64,000 nt of DNA from Chiayiivirga sp. GTDB lineage: Bacteria > Pseudomonadota > Gammaproteobacteria > Xanthomonadales > Xanthomonadaceae. The notes beneath the pieces were generated by a model. The model was not told where the DNA came from. It was given only the letters and a program-made list of their open reading frames with translations, and searched no databases. Positions within the stretch are counted from its first letter, which is position 1. Each line of letters begins with the position of its first letter. The stretch is taken from contig JALCLA010000003.1 in the NCBI GenBank assembly GCA_022647565.1, positions 124,001-188,000 on the forward strand. Reading direction: 5' to 3'. The position numbers and the translations under genes were made by a program. Of this stretch, positions 26,432 to 35,246 are shown piece by piece.

Positions 26432-27410
26432 TCAGGGGGCCGCAGGCTCGGCGTGGATGAGCTTTGCGCCGGGCTTCACGCCCGCAACCCAGCCTTCGTC
26501 CTGCGCCACCACTCGCAAGGGCGCCGCCATCCCTTTGAGATGGCAGCGCGGGTAGTCGATGAAATAGCTCCCGGTCGGCTCGTAATGCCAGCCCCCGCAT
26601 TGAGAATCACCGTTGCACAGCGCCTGACACTCTTTGGCGCTCTGGCCGACCTGGAACTCGATGACGCGCGTGCCGCCGCTGTCCTGCGCCTCGTCGATGA
26701 CGGTTCCGGCCACCCAATCCAGTGAATGCCCCGGAATCCATTCCTCGCCGGTCCGGGTCGCGGTCCCCACGGGGGGGCTCCGCCGCAATGACGGCATCCA
26801 GCGCCCGATTCAGTTCTGCCGCGTTTGCGGCACTGACGTAGCGCCCGCCGGTGCCCTCGGCGAGGCAGGCGAGTTGCCGGTCCGCCGTGCTGCCGCGTTC
26901 GATGTCGAAGCCGACTACATGAGCGGTGAAGTCCACTCCGCTGCGCTCCAGCTCCGCCGCCAGCGCACAGGGGTCAGCGTCGCAGGTTTCCTCGCCGTCG
27001 CTGACCAGGATCACGGTGGCCTTGTGCTCGGTGTGGCGAAGTTGCTCGGCTGCCTGGCGCACCGCCGCGCTGATCGGCGTCATCCCGCGCGGCTGCAGGG
27101 TGTTCACTTGGCTTGCGATCGCAGCGAGCGAATCGGAAGCCGGGGCTTGCAACAATTCGATGTCGGCGCAATCGCCCTTGCGGCGATGGCCATAGGCGAT
27201 CAGGCCCAACGCACCGCCGTTCCATTCCGAGAGCATCCCGGCGACGGCTTCGCGTGCGATCTCGATCTTGGGTTGCCCTTCGATCTGGCCCCACATGGAA
27301 CCGGAGGCGTCGAGTACCAACAGGGTCTGAGCGGACTCGCCTGCCTGCAGGGAGGTGGCGGCACCTGCCAGGAGCAGGGTGAGGGCGAACGAAGTGCGGC
27401 GTGGGAGCAT
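26432..27410 (-). CDS. Secreted VWA-domain protein with C-terminal PAN/Apple-like domain (one frameshift)
   Basis: About 325 residues if one base is removed from a run of seven Gs at 26771-26777 (seven Cs on the coding strand). Signal peptide (LPRRTSFALTLLLAGAATSLQAG), then a von Willebrand factor A domain with the MIDAS motif DASGSMWGQ and later SDGEETCDADPC. The second part (EFQVGQSAKECQALCNGDSQCGGWHYEP, then a CHLKG segment) has the spaced cysteines of a PAN/Apple domain. Both domain types mediate protein or carbohydrate binding outside the cytoplasm. It interrupts the aroA-cmk neighbourhood on the opposite strand. AGGA lies 6 bp before the ATG. Confidence 0.75.
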
Positions 27411-27557
27411 ATCGGTCCTAAGCAAGAGGGGGGCTGTTCGAAGCAGCACTGCGCTGCGACCCGGTCTCCCTTACGCGACGGGACACCAAAACCGGACAGT
27501 AGCCGAGAGCGGCAGGTCGGTGCCGAAGCCGGGGCTTTCGGCGCCCGCGCGCTAGGC

Positions 27558-27563
27558 TAGAAT
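27558..27563 (+). promoter_or_regulatory. Predicted -10 element just upstream of cmk
   Basis: TAGAAT lies 6 bp before the cmk ATG, so transcription would begin at or next to the start codon, giving a leaderless or nearly leaderless mRNA. No convincing -35 is seen. No Shine-Dalgarno sequence lies between it and the ATG. The same CTAGAATC string occurs upstream of ndk. Confidence 0.35.
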
Positions 27564-27569
27564 CTCCCC

Positions 27570-28253
27570 ATGGATCAAAATGTTCCCGTACTAACCATCG
27601 ACGGCCCCTCAGGTTCGGGCAAGGGCACGATCAGCCGTGCCGTGGCGCAGCGTCTGGGCTGGCATTACCTCGATTCGGGTGCGCTGTACCGCGCAGTCGG
27701 CGTGGCGGCCGGTTGGGCCGACGAGGACTTTGCCGACCACGTCGCCCTGATGCGGCTGGCTTTCGACACCCACATCGAATTCCGCGACAACGCAACAGGT
27801 GAGCCGCGGGTGATCGTGGACGGGGTCGATGCCACCGACGAACTGCGCACCGAGACCGCGGGCGCGGCGGCCTCGGCCATAGCCGCGCTGCCGGAAGTGC
27901 GGGCCGCCTTGTTCGAGAAGCAACGGGCCTTCCGGCGCGCCCCGGGCCTCGTCGCCGACGGGCGTGACATGGGAACCGTGATCTTCCCGGATGCCCGGTT
28001 CAAGGTGTTCCTCACAGCCAGCGCCGAGGAAAGGGCCGAGCGACGCTATAACCAGTTGAAACAAAAGGGTCTTGAGGTTACACTTGACGGTCTGCTGCGA
28101 GAGATTCTCGCGCGCGATGCACGCGACGCCCAGCGCGCCGTGGCTCCACTGAAACCCGCGTTCGATGCGGTGATCGTGGACACCACGGGGGTCGGGATCG
28201 ACGCGGTCGTCGAGCAGGTGCTGTCGCTGCTGCCGGAATCGCTCCGCAGCTAG
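27570..28253 (+). CDS. cmk: Cytidylate kinase
   Basis: A 227-residue CMP/dCMP kinase with the P-loop GPSGSGKGT (residues 12-20), [11 protein letters not shown], the [13 protein letters not shown] motif and [14 protein letters not shown]. It phosphorylates CMP to CDP for nucleotide recycling. Position before rpsA is the conserved proteobacterial arrangement. Confidence 0.97.
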   Translation: MDQNVPVLTIDGPSGSGKGTISRAVAQRLGWHYLDSGALYRAVGVAAGWADEDFADHVALMRLAFDTHIEFRDNATGEPRVIVDGVDATDELRTETAGAAASAIAALPEVRAALFEKQRAFRRAPGLVADGRDMGTVIFPDARFKVFLTASAEERAERRYNQLKQKGLEVTLDGLLREILARDARDAQRAVAPLKPAFDAVIVDTTGVGIDAVVEQVLSLLPESLRS

Positions 28254-28420
28254 CTCCATGCCAGCCCGACGACGCATCGGCGACGGAGTCGATCGCAGCA
28301 GAACGGTCCCGGCGCAATCCCGCTCCGGGGTTTTTCTCAACCATTGGCATCACCCGATGCCGCCACTGGGTGGATCGGCCAGCTTCCGGCACGGTCCGAG
28401 TGTCCAACTGAGTAACTCAA

Positions 28421-30097
28421 ATGACTGAATCTTTTGCAGAACTGTTCGAGCAGAGCGAAGCCAAGTTTGCCAAGCTGAAGCCAGGTGCCATCGTTATCGG
28501 CACCGTGGTGGAAGTGCGCAACGATGTGGTCGTGATCAATGCCGGCCTGAAGTCGGAAGGCATCGTGCCGATCGAGCAGTTCCGTAACGACGCGGGCGAG
28601 ATCGACGTGGGTGTGGGCGACGAAGTGAAGGTCGCGCTCGACTCGCTCGAGAATGGCTTCGGCGAAACCGTACTGTCGCGCGAGAAGGCCAAGCGCTCGA
28701 TGGTGTGGGACGAGCTGGAAGAAGCCCTGGAAGCCAATGCCACGATCACCGGCCGCATCAGCGGCAAGGTCAAGGGCGGCTTCACCGTCGACATCAAGGA
28801 CGTGCGCGCCTTCCTGCCGGGTTCGCTGGTGGATGTGCGTCCGGTCCGCGATCCGGTTTACCTCGAGGGCAAGGAACTCGAGTTCAAGATCATCAAGCTC
28901 GACCGCAAGCGCAACAACGTGGTCGTGTCGCGTCGCGCGGTGGTCGAATCCGAGCATTCGGAAGAGCGCGAGCAGTTGCTCGAGCGCCTGCAGGAAGGCG
29001 CGATCGTCACCGGCGTGGTCAAGAACCTCACCGATTACGGCGCGTTCGTCGATCTGGGCGGCATCGATGGTCTGCTGCACATCACCGACATGGCGTGGAA
29101 GCGCGTGCGCCACCCCTCGGAAGTTGTCAACGTCGGCGACGAACTCAAGGTTCGCGTGCTCAAGTTCGATCGCGAGCGCAACCGCGTTTCGCTCGGCCTC
29201 AAGCAGCTCGGCGAAGATCCGTGGGATAACATCGCCCGTCGCTACCCGACCGGTGCGCGCCTGTTCGGCAAGGTCAGCAACGTGACCGATTACGGCTGCT
29301 TCGTCGAGATCGAGCCGGGCGTCGAAGGCCTGGTGCACGTTTCCGAGATGGACTGGACCAACAAGAACGTCAATCCGTCCAAGGTGGTGCAGGTCGGCGA
29401 CGAGTGCGAAGTGATGGTGCTGGACGTGGATGAAGAGCGTCGCCGCATCTCGCTCGGCATCAAGCAGACCCGCGCCAACCCGTGGGAAGCCTTTGCCGCG
29501 ATCTTCAAGAAGAACGACAAGGTGTCGGGCCAGATCAAGTCGATCACGGATTTCGGCATCTTCGTCGGTCTGGACGGCGGCATCGACGGTCTGGTGCACT
29601 TGTCCGACATTTCCTGGAACGCCACTGGCGAGGACATCGTCCGCAACTTCAAGAAGGGCGACACGGTGGAAGCCGTGGTGCTGGCGGTCGATCCGGAGCG
29701 CGAGCGCATCTCGCTCGGCATCAAGCAGCTCGAACAGGATCCGTTCGGTCAGTACATGGCCGGCAATCCCAAGGGCAGCGTGCTGGTGGGTACCGTGCGT
29801 GAAGTGGACGCCAAGGGCGCGGTGATCGACCTGGCCGACGGCATCGAGGGCTACATCCGCGCCAACGACATCGCCAAGGAGCGGGTCGAGGACGCGACGC
29901 AGTTCCTCAAGGTCGGCGACAAGATCGAGGCCAAGCACATCGGCATGGACCGCAAGGGCCGTGTGGTGCAGCTCTCGATCCGTGCCAAGGACGAAGCCGA
30001 GTTGCGCGAGGTGATGGACGAGTACTCCAATGCTTCGGGCGGCACCACCAAGCTGGGTGCGCTGCTGCGCGAACAGCTGGGCGGCAAGTCCGAATAA
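28421..30097 (+). CDS. rpsA: Ribosomal protein S1
   Basis: A 558-residue protein with six S1 (OB-fold) repeats; typical repeat signatures are [55 protein letters not shown] and [20 protein letters not shown]1 unwinds and recruits mRNA on the 30S subunit. Length and repeat number are normal. The 167-bp upstream region has no gene and presumably holds the promoter and leader, in which S1 autoregulation would act. Confidence 0.98.
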   Translation: MTESFAELFEQSEAKFAKLKPGAIVIGTVVEVRNDVVVINAGLKSEGIVPIEQFRNDAGEIDVGVGDEVKVALDSLENGFGETVLSREKAKRSMVWDELEEALEANATITGRISGKVKGGFTVDIKDVRAFLPGSLVDVRPVRDPVYLEGKELEFKIIKLDRKRNNVVVSRRAVVESEHSEEREQLLERLQEGAIVTGVVKNLTDYGAFVDLGGIDGLLHITDMAWKRVRHPSEVVNVGDELKVRVLKFDRERNRVSLGLKQLGEDPWDNIARRYPTGARLFGKVSNVTDYGCFVEIEPGVEGLVHVSEMDWTNKNVNPSKVVQVGDECEVMVLDVDEERRRISLGIKQTRANPWEAFAAIFKKNDKVSGQIKSITDFGIFVGLDGGIDGLVHLSDISWNATGEDIVRNFKKGDTVEAVVLAVDPERERISLGIKQLEQDPFGQYMAGNPKGSVLVGTVREVDAKGAVIDLADGIEGYIRANDIAKERVEDATQFLKVGDKIEAKHIGMDRKGRVVQLSIRAKDEAELREVMDEYSNASGGTTKLGALLREQLGGKSE

Positions 30098-30110
30098 GCG
30101 TGAATCCGGG

Positions 30111-30131
30111 GCGGCCCGGTTTCCGGGCCGC
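30111..30131 (+). terminator. Hairpin after rpsA
   Basis: A perfect 9-bp stem (GCGGCCCGG at 30111-30119 with 30123-30131) closed by TTT, 13 bp past the rpsA stop. Only two Ts follow, so it is a weak intrinsic terminator or attenuator before ihfB. Confidence 0.6.
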
Positions 30132-30204
30132 TTCGGGCAGGGATGAACGATATCCGCGCCGGATGCGCGGTTGATGGCGGAATCCTCCGCACGCAGGATG
30201 GGAA

Positions 30205-30519
30205 ATGACCAAGTCGGAACTGATCGAAGCGCTGTCGCGACGTCAAGGCCACCTCAAGGCCGATGACGTCGACCTCGCGGTCAAGACCCTGCTGGAGCAG
30301 ATGAGCGGCTCGCTCTCGGGGGGGGATCGCATCGAGATCCGCGGCTTCGGCAGCTTCTCGTTGCACTTCCGCCCCTCGCGCATCGGACGCAATCCCAAGA
30401 CCGGCGATTCGGTTGCGCTGCCCGGCAAGCACGTGCCGCACTTCAAGCCGGGCAAGGAGCTGCGCGAGCGGGTCAACAGCCATAGCGGCCCGATCCAGCT
30501 CGCAGGCGACGACGACTGA
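30205..30519 (+). CDS. ihfB: Integration host factor beta subunit
   Basis: A 104-residue HU/IHF-family protein: [17 protein letters not shown], the [14 protein letters not shown] arm and the [12 protein letters not shown] beta-ribbon tip that inserts into the minor groove. With IhfA it bends DNA at specific sites. It lies directly downstream of rpsA, as in other Gammaproteobacteria. The 8-10 C-terminal residues beyond the fold are Gly/Asp-rich. Confidence 0.96.
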   Translation: MTKSELIEALSRRQGHLKADDVDLAVKTLLEQMSGSLSGGDRIEIRGFGSFSLHFRPSRIGRNPKTGDSVALPGKHVPHFKPGKELRERVNSHSGPIQLAGDDD

Positions 30520-30827
30520 GGTCGTTCGCGCGGCGACGCACAATTTGGCCGGCCTCCGCGCCATGGGATCTGCACTCGGCCTCTGTATTCCCGTCCGCCG
30601 GCTGCTTCGACCCCGCAGACACGGCCTTTGTGTCCCCAGGCTGATCCGGTGCCACCGGCACTTGCGACACTCGGACTCCCGTCCATCGGCTTGCCCTGTA
30701 CGTCCTGCACTCGCGGCACTCGGACTCCTGTCCATCGGCCGCTCTTGTGCGTCCTGCACTCGCGGCACTCGGACTCCTGTCCATCGTCGGATAAGATTTG
30801 GCGGACTGATCCGGGGTGCCTGTCCGC
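30520..30827. other. 308-bp non-coding stretch between ihfB and lapA
   Basis: No credible gene is seen. It contains the 49-bp tandem repeat listed separately, and a near-identical string (CTGATCCGG then GTGCC) at 30641-30653 and 30807-30819 flanking it. A weak -10-like TAAGAT (30792-30797) precedes lapA. Confidence 0.7.
30652..30787. repeat. Three-copy tandem repeat, period 49 bp
   Basis: Copies of about 38 bp at 30652-30689, 30701-30738 and 30750-30787 share the core CACTCGGACTCC and GTCCATCG; copies 2 and 3 are nearly identical from CGTCCTGCACTCGCGG onward. Each has a small GGAC-TCCT-GTCC hairpin, and spacers of 11 bp differ. The first copy is the most diverged. Confidence 0.8.
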
Positions 30828-31133
30828 ATGCGACTTCTGTTCTTGCTGATTTCCTTGCTGTTCGTGGCAGCGGGCCTCGTCTTCGGGGCACTCAACGCAG
30901 CTCCTGCGCGCATCGATTTCTACTGGTTCGCGCTGGACGCGTCCCTGGGCGTGCTGCTGCTGCTCGCCGCGTTCGCAGGGGCCATCGCCGGCGGCATCGC
31001 CTTGTGGGTCGGGAAGATTTGGCCCTTGCAGCGAGCCTTGCACCGAGCGCGGCGTGAAGCCTCGCGCCGCATGACACCCGAACTGACGCAGCCCTCGGAT
31101 GCCACGCCGGGCGTCGGGTCGGACCCGGCGTGA
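30828..31133 (+). CDS. lapA: LapA-domain inner-membrane protein
   Basis: A 101-residue protein with two membrane helices (LLFLLISLLFVAAGLVFGAL and LGVLLLLAAFAGAIAGGIAL) and a basic cytoplasmic tail, the LapA/YciS layout. It is the partner of LapB, which controls lipopolysaccharide synthesis. An upstream GTG at 30816 is possible but the ATG gives the normal N-terminus. The stop overlaps the lapB GTG start (GTGA). Confidence 0.9.
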   Translation: MRLLFLLISLLFVAAGLVFGALNAAPARIDFYWFALDASLGVLLLLAAFAGAIAGGIALWVGKIWPLQRALHRARREASRRMTPELTQPSDATPGVGSDPA

Positions 31134-32302
31134 ACGACTGGATCTGGGTCTTCCTGCTGTTGCCGGTCGCCGCGGCTTCCGGTTGGTACGCGGGACGGCG
31201 CAGCGGCGACCGGCAGCGCGGGCAGCAGGTAAGCCGGCTCTCCACGACCTATTTTCGTGGCCTGAACTTCCTGCTCAACGAGCAACCGGACAAGGCGATC
31301 GAGGTTTTCCTGGAGATTGCCGAGGTCGACAAGGGAACGGTCGAGACGCACTTTGCGCTCGGGCACCTGTTCCGGCGGCGCGGTGAAGTCGATCGCGCCA
31401 TCCGTGTGCACCAGAACCTGGTCGATCGCGCCAGCCTCACCGACGAACAACGCACCCAGGCGGTGCTGGAGCTGGGCGAGGATTTCATGCGTGCGGGACT
31501 GCTGGATCGGGCCGAGCAACTCTTTTCGGAACTGGTCAAACTCGACGTCGCGGCCCCCAAGGCGCTTGCCCACCTGATTTCGATCTACCAGCAGGAACGT
31601 GACTGGCCCAAGGCGATCGAGCACGCTCGCCGCTTCGAAACCGCGACGGGCGAACCCAAGGGCAAGCTGGTGGCGCAGTTCCAGTGCGAGCAGGCGGAAC
31701 AGGCCCGCGCCGTGGGCGACATGGCGGCGGCACGCAGTTTCCTCGCCGCCGCGTATCGAGACGATTCGAATTGCATCCGGGCCGGCATCGTGGAAGGACA
31801 GATCGAGCTGGCGGCAGGCAACGACCAGGCCGCGATCCGTGCCTTCGAGCGCGTGGCGCGCAATGACGTCGAGTACCTTCCCGAGTTCCTCAAGCCGCTG
31901 CTTTCCGCCTACGAGCGGCGCGGCGAACGCAGTCGCGCACGTGCGTTTCTTGCGGAAATGATCGAGCGCTATCCCGGCGTGTCGGCGCTCCTGGCGCAAA
32001 CCCGTCTCATCGAGCAGGACGAGAGCCGTGATGCAGCGGTCGAGTTCCTGACACGGCAATTGCGGCAACGGCCCACGGTGCGCGGGCAAGGAGCCTTGAT
32101 CGACCTCAACCTCGCGCAAGGCCGAGCGGAGGAACGCGACAGTCTGCTGGTGCTCAAGCAATTGACCGAACAACTCGTCGCCGGCACGCCCAGCTATCGC
32201 TGCGGACGTTGCGGTTTCGGAGCGCGTGCACACCACTGGCAGTGCCCGAGTTGCAAGAGCTGGAGCACGGTCAAGCCGATTCACGGTCCCACGGGCGAAT
32301 AG
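31130..32302 (+). CDS. lapB: LapB, lipopolysaccharide assembly TPR protein
   Basis: A 390-residue protein: an N-terminal membrane helix (residues about 3-20), a series of TPR motifs (for example AIEVFLEIAEVDKGTVETHFALG) and a C-terminal rubredoxin-like metal site (CGRCGF, then CPSC). LapB acts as an adaptor that directs LpxC to FtsH, tuning LPS synthesis. The start is GTG, coupled to lapA. The next gene begins 1 bp after the stop, so lapA-lapB-wbpL-wbpM look like one transcript. Confidence 0.96.
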   Translation: MNDWIWVFLLLPVAAASGWYAGRRSGDRQRGQQVSRLSTTYFRGLNFLLNEQPDKAIEVFLEIAEVDKGTVETHFALGHLFRRRGEVDRAIRVHQNLVDRASLTDEQRTQAVLELGEDFMRAGLLDRAEQLFSELVKLDVAAPKALAHLISIYQQERDWPKAIEHARRFETATGEPKGKLVAQFQCEQAEQARAVGDMAAARSFLAAAYRDDSNCIRAGIVEGQIELAAGNDQAAIRAFERVARNDVEYLPEFLKPLLSAYERRGERSRARAFLAEMIERYPGVSALLAQTRLIEQDESRDAAVEFLTRQLRQRPTVRGQGALIDLNLAQGRAEERDSLLVLKQLTEQLVAGTPSYRCGRCGFGARAHHWQCPSCKSWSTVKPIHGPTGE

Positions 32303-32303
32303 C

Positions 32304-33338
32304 GTGCTTGTCGATTGGCTCGTCCTAGGGCTGGCGGCGACGGGCTCGATCGCCCTTGCGTCGGTCGGCACCCGGCTGGCGCTGGGTTACGCACGTCGGC
32401 GCGCCCTGATTGACGAGCCCGGTCGCCGTCGCAGCCACGTCATTCCGACGCCGCGTGGCGGAGGGTTGGGTGTGGTGCTGGCACTGCTCGTGGTATTGGC
32501 CTGGGTCCTGTCGCGCGGCGACCTGCCGATGAACCAGGCCTTGGCCTTCGGTATCGGAATGTTCGCGGTGGCGGTGATCGGCTGGGTCGATGATCACCGT
32601 CCGCTGTCGGCACGGGTGCGTCTCGTGGTGCATGTCGTGGCAGCGATGGTGTTCGTATCCCAGTTGCCGGTTTCGGGCGACCTCGGCTTGCTGCGCTGGG
32701 TCGTGTTTGGCGCACAGGTACTGGCCCTAGTGACGGCCATCAATTTCTGGAACTTCATGGACGGCATCGATGGCCTGGTGGCCACCCAGACGATCTGGGT
32801 GGGTTCGTGCCTGGCCATCGTGTTCGCCGCGACCGGTCTGGGGGCGTGGGCCTTGCTTGCGATTGCCCTCGCAGGAGCCAGCCTCGGCTTCCTGCCCTTC
32901 AACTTTCCGCGTGCCCGGATCTTTCTCGGCGACGTTGGCAGCGGCGGCATCGGTTTCGCGGTGGGTGGGTTGCTGCTGCAGGCGCAGGCCACGGGCGCGA
33001 TGTCCGTCTGGAGCGCCGGACTCATCGTCAGTGCGCTCGCGCTCGATGCGACGCTCACCCTGCTCGGGCGCATGCTGCGCGGAAGGCGTTGGTACACTGC
33101 GCACCGGGAACATCTTTACCAGTGGCTGGTCCGACGCGGACGAGGCCACCCTCAGGTGGTCCTGCTCTATCTGGCCTGGAACCTGATCCTGGTGCTGCCC
33201 TTGCTCTGGCTCTCGCAAACTCGCCCTGCATGGGCACCGATGCTGTCGCTCGCCGCGCTGCTCTCGGGTGCGGTGCTCTGGTGGCAGGTGAAGCGAAGCC
33301 TGCTGTTGCGGCAGGCCCGTCGCGGCGGGGCAACCTGA
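32304..33338 (+). CDS. MraY/WecA-family glycosyl-phosphate transferase, WbpL-like
   Basis: A 344-residue multi-helix membrane enzyme. Catalytic landmarks: GWVDDHRPLS (aspartate pair), NFWNFMDGIDG and FLGDVGSGGIGF. The family moves a sugar-1-phosphate from a UDP-sugar to undecaprenyl phosphate, starting O-antigen or related glycans. Directly followed by a WbpM-like gene with TGATG overlap, as in the wbpL-wbpM pair of Pseudomonas; this suggests an N-acetyl-fucosamine- or QuiNAc-type sugar as first residue. The GTG start at 32304 is chosen since the preceding stop blocks overlap further upstream. Confidence 0.88.
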   Translation: MLVDWLVLGLAATGSIALASVGTRLALGYARRRALIDEPGRRRSHVIPTPRGGGLGVVLALLVVLAWVLSRGDLPMNQALAFGIGMFAVAVIGWVDDHRPLSARVRLVVHVVAAMVFVSQLPVSGDLGLLRWVVFGAQVLALVTAINFWNFMDGIDGLVATQTIWVGSCLAIVFAATGLGAWALLAIALAGASLGFLPFNFPRARIFLGDVGSGGIGFAVGGLLLQAQATGAMSVWSAGLIVSALALDATLTLLGRMLRGRRWYTAHREHLYQWLVRRGRGHPQVVLLYLAWNLILVLPLLWLSQTRPAWAPMLSLAALLSGAVLWWQVKRSLLLRQARRGGAT

Positions 33339-35218
33339 TGGGCGGCACGCGCTGGATCGCAGCCATCCATCCGCGTCTCGCGGTGGTGCTGCACGACCTC
33401 GTCATGGTGTGGCTCGCCTGGTTCCTGGCGAACCTGGCGCGCTATGCGCTGCGCAACGAGAGCAACATCGTGGCACTGTTCTCGCTGGAGATTCCGATTG
33501 TGCTGGTCGCGCAGGGCGCGGTGCTGTACTGGACCGGCCTGTATCGCGGTCTGTGGCGTTTCGCGAGCCTGCCCGACCTGTGGAACATCGCGCGCGCGGC
33601 GCTGATCGGCACGCTCGCGATCGTGGTGTGCCTGTTTCTCTTCAGCCGGCTCCAGGGCGTGCCGCGCTCGGTGCTGTTCCTGTATCCGGTGATCCTCGTG
33701 GTGCTGCTCGGCGCACCGCGCATGCTTTACCGCTTCTGGAAGGATAGTCGTTACGACGCGCAGCACCGTGAACCGGCCAGGCGCGTGCTGGTGCTGGGTG
33801 CAGGTCGCGCCGGTGAGGCGCTGGTTCGCGAGTTGCGCCGCGAGAATCGCTACGTGCCGGTCGGTTTCCTCGACGATAGCCGTGCGCTGCGTGGCGCGAA
33901 GGTGCATGGCGTTCCGGTGTTGGGTGACCTGCAACGACTCGACGAGCTCGCACGCGAGGTCGCCGCCGAGATGCTGCTGATCGCCATGCCCAGTGCCAGC
34001 AACGTGCAGATGCAGCGCGTGGTGGAGCGTTGTGAATCCACCGGCTTGCCATTCCGCACCGTGCCACGCCTGCAGGATGTGGTCGAGGGGCGGTCCAGTT
34101 TCAATGAACTCAAGGAAGTTGCCATCGAGGACCTGCTCGGGCGCGACCCGGTGGCGCTGGACTGGACCGCGATCCGCACCGGGCTTGCCGGCAAGCGGGT
34201 GCTGGTGAGTGGTGGCGGCGGCTCGATCGGCTCCGAACTGTGCCGGCAGATTTCACGCCTCGGGGTCGAATCGCTGACCCTGATCGAGGTTTCGGAATAC
34301 AACCTGTACAAGATCGAACAGGAGTTGCGCGCCGACTTCCCGGACCTGCTGTTGCGGAGCCTGCTGGGAGATTGCGGTGACGCCGCGACCTGCGAACATG
34401 CGCTGGCGGTGTCGCGCGCCGAGACGGTGTTCCATGCGGCGGCCTACAAGCACGTGCCCTTGTTGCAGGAACAGACCCGCGAGGCGGTGCGCAACAACGT
34501 GCTGGCCACCCAGACCCTGGCGCTGGCCTGCGTCCGGCACGGGGTCGAGAGCTTCGTGCTGATTTCCAGCGACAAGGCGGTGAACCCTACCAACGTGATG
34601 GGGGCGACCAAGCGCGTGGCCGAGATGCTTTGCCAGGCGCTGGCGCGGGAGAGCCAGACGCGCTTCGTGACGGTGCGTTTCGGCAACGTGCTCGATTCGG
34701 CCGGCAGCGTGGTGCCCCTGTTCCGCGAGCAGATCCGGCGCGGCGGGCCGGTGACGGTGACGCATCCGGAGATCACCCGTTATTTCATGACCATCCCGGA
34801 AGCCTGCCAACTGATCCTGCAGGCCGTGGCGCTGGGGCAGGGCGGCGAGATCTTCGCGCTCGACATGGGTGAACCGGTTCGCATCCATTACCTGGCCGAG
34901 CAGATGATTCGACTCGCCGGCAAGCAACCCGAACGCGACATCGCCATCGTGTATTCCGGGTTGCGACCTGGCGAGAAGCTGTTCGAGGAACTGTTCCACG
35001 CGCAGGAAAGCTATCAACCCACCGGGCACAGCAAGATCATGCTGGCGCAGCCGCGCGAATTGCCGCGGGCTTCGATCGAGGCCGCCTTGCACAAGGCCCG
35101 CCAGTCCGTGCTGCGTTTCGATCAGGCGGCGCTGGAACAACAGCTCGCCGAACTGGTCCCGGAGTTCAGTCGCGAGCCCGCCGTCGTGGTTGCCTTGAGC
35201 CGGCAACCGGGTGCCTGA
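33338..35218 (+). CDS. WbpM/CapD-family UDP-sugar 4,6-dehydratase
   Basis: A 626-residue protein with four N-terminal membrane helices (about residues 10-115), a first Rossmann-like domain (LVLGAGRAGEALVREL) and a C-terminal SDR domain (GGGGSIGSELCRQI, then SSDKAVNPTNVMGATKR). This is the membrane form of UDP-GlcNAc 4,6-dehydratase, the first step to QuiNAc, FucNAc and related sugars in O-antigen or capsule. It is coupled to the WbpL-like gene. The next gene, galU, supplies UDP-glucose for the same cell-surface pathways. Confidence 0.93.
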   Translation: MGGTRWIAAIHPRLAVVLHDLVMVWLAWFLANLARYALRNESNIVALFSLEIPIVLVAQGAVLYWTGLYRGLWRFASLPDLWNIARAALIGTLAIVVCLFLFSRLQGVPRSVLFLYPVILVVLLGAPRMLYRFWKDSRYDAQHREPARRVLVLGAGRAGEALVRELRRENRYVPVGFLDDSRALRGAKVHGVPVLGDLQRLDELAREVAAEMLLIAMPSASNVQMQRVVERCESTGLPFRTVPRLQDVVEGRSSFNELKEVAIEDLLGRDPVALDWTAIRTGLAGKRVLVSGGGGSIGSELCRQISRLGVESLTLIEVSEYNLYKIEQELRADFPDLLLRSLLGDCGDAATCEHALAVSRAETVFHAAAYKHVPLLQEQTREAVRNNVLATQTLALACVRHGVESFVLISSDKAVNPTNVMGATKRVAEMLCQALARESQTRFVTVRFGNVLDSAGSVVPLFREQIRRGGPVTVTHPEITRYFMTIPEACQLILQAVALGQGGEIFALDMGEPVRIHYLAEQMIRLAGKQPERDIAIVYSGLRPGEKLFEELFHAQESYQPTGHSKIMLAQPRELPRASIEAALHKARQSVLRFDQAALEQQLAELVPEFSREPAVVVALSRQPGA

Positions 35219-35246
35219 ATCGCATTCGCTTCCAGGAGTGGCATCG

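Noticed and set aside
28337-29938. A 533-codon minus-strand frame opposite rpsA
   Set aside because: Antisense shadow of the S1 repeats; it repeats the pattern VDNFRG/GHVADL because the sense strand is repetitive.
30652-30787. The 49-bp repeat considered as a CRISPR array
   Set aside because: Only three copies, the first diverged, spacers of just 11 bp, and no cas genes.
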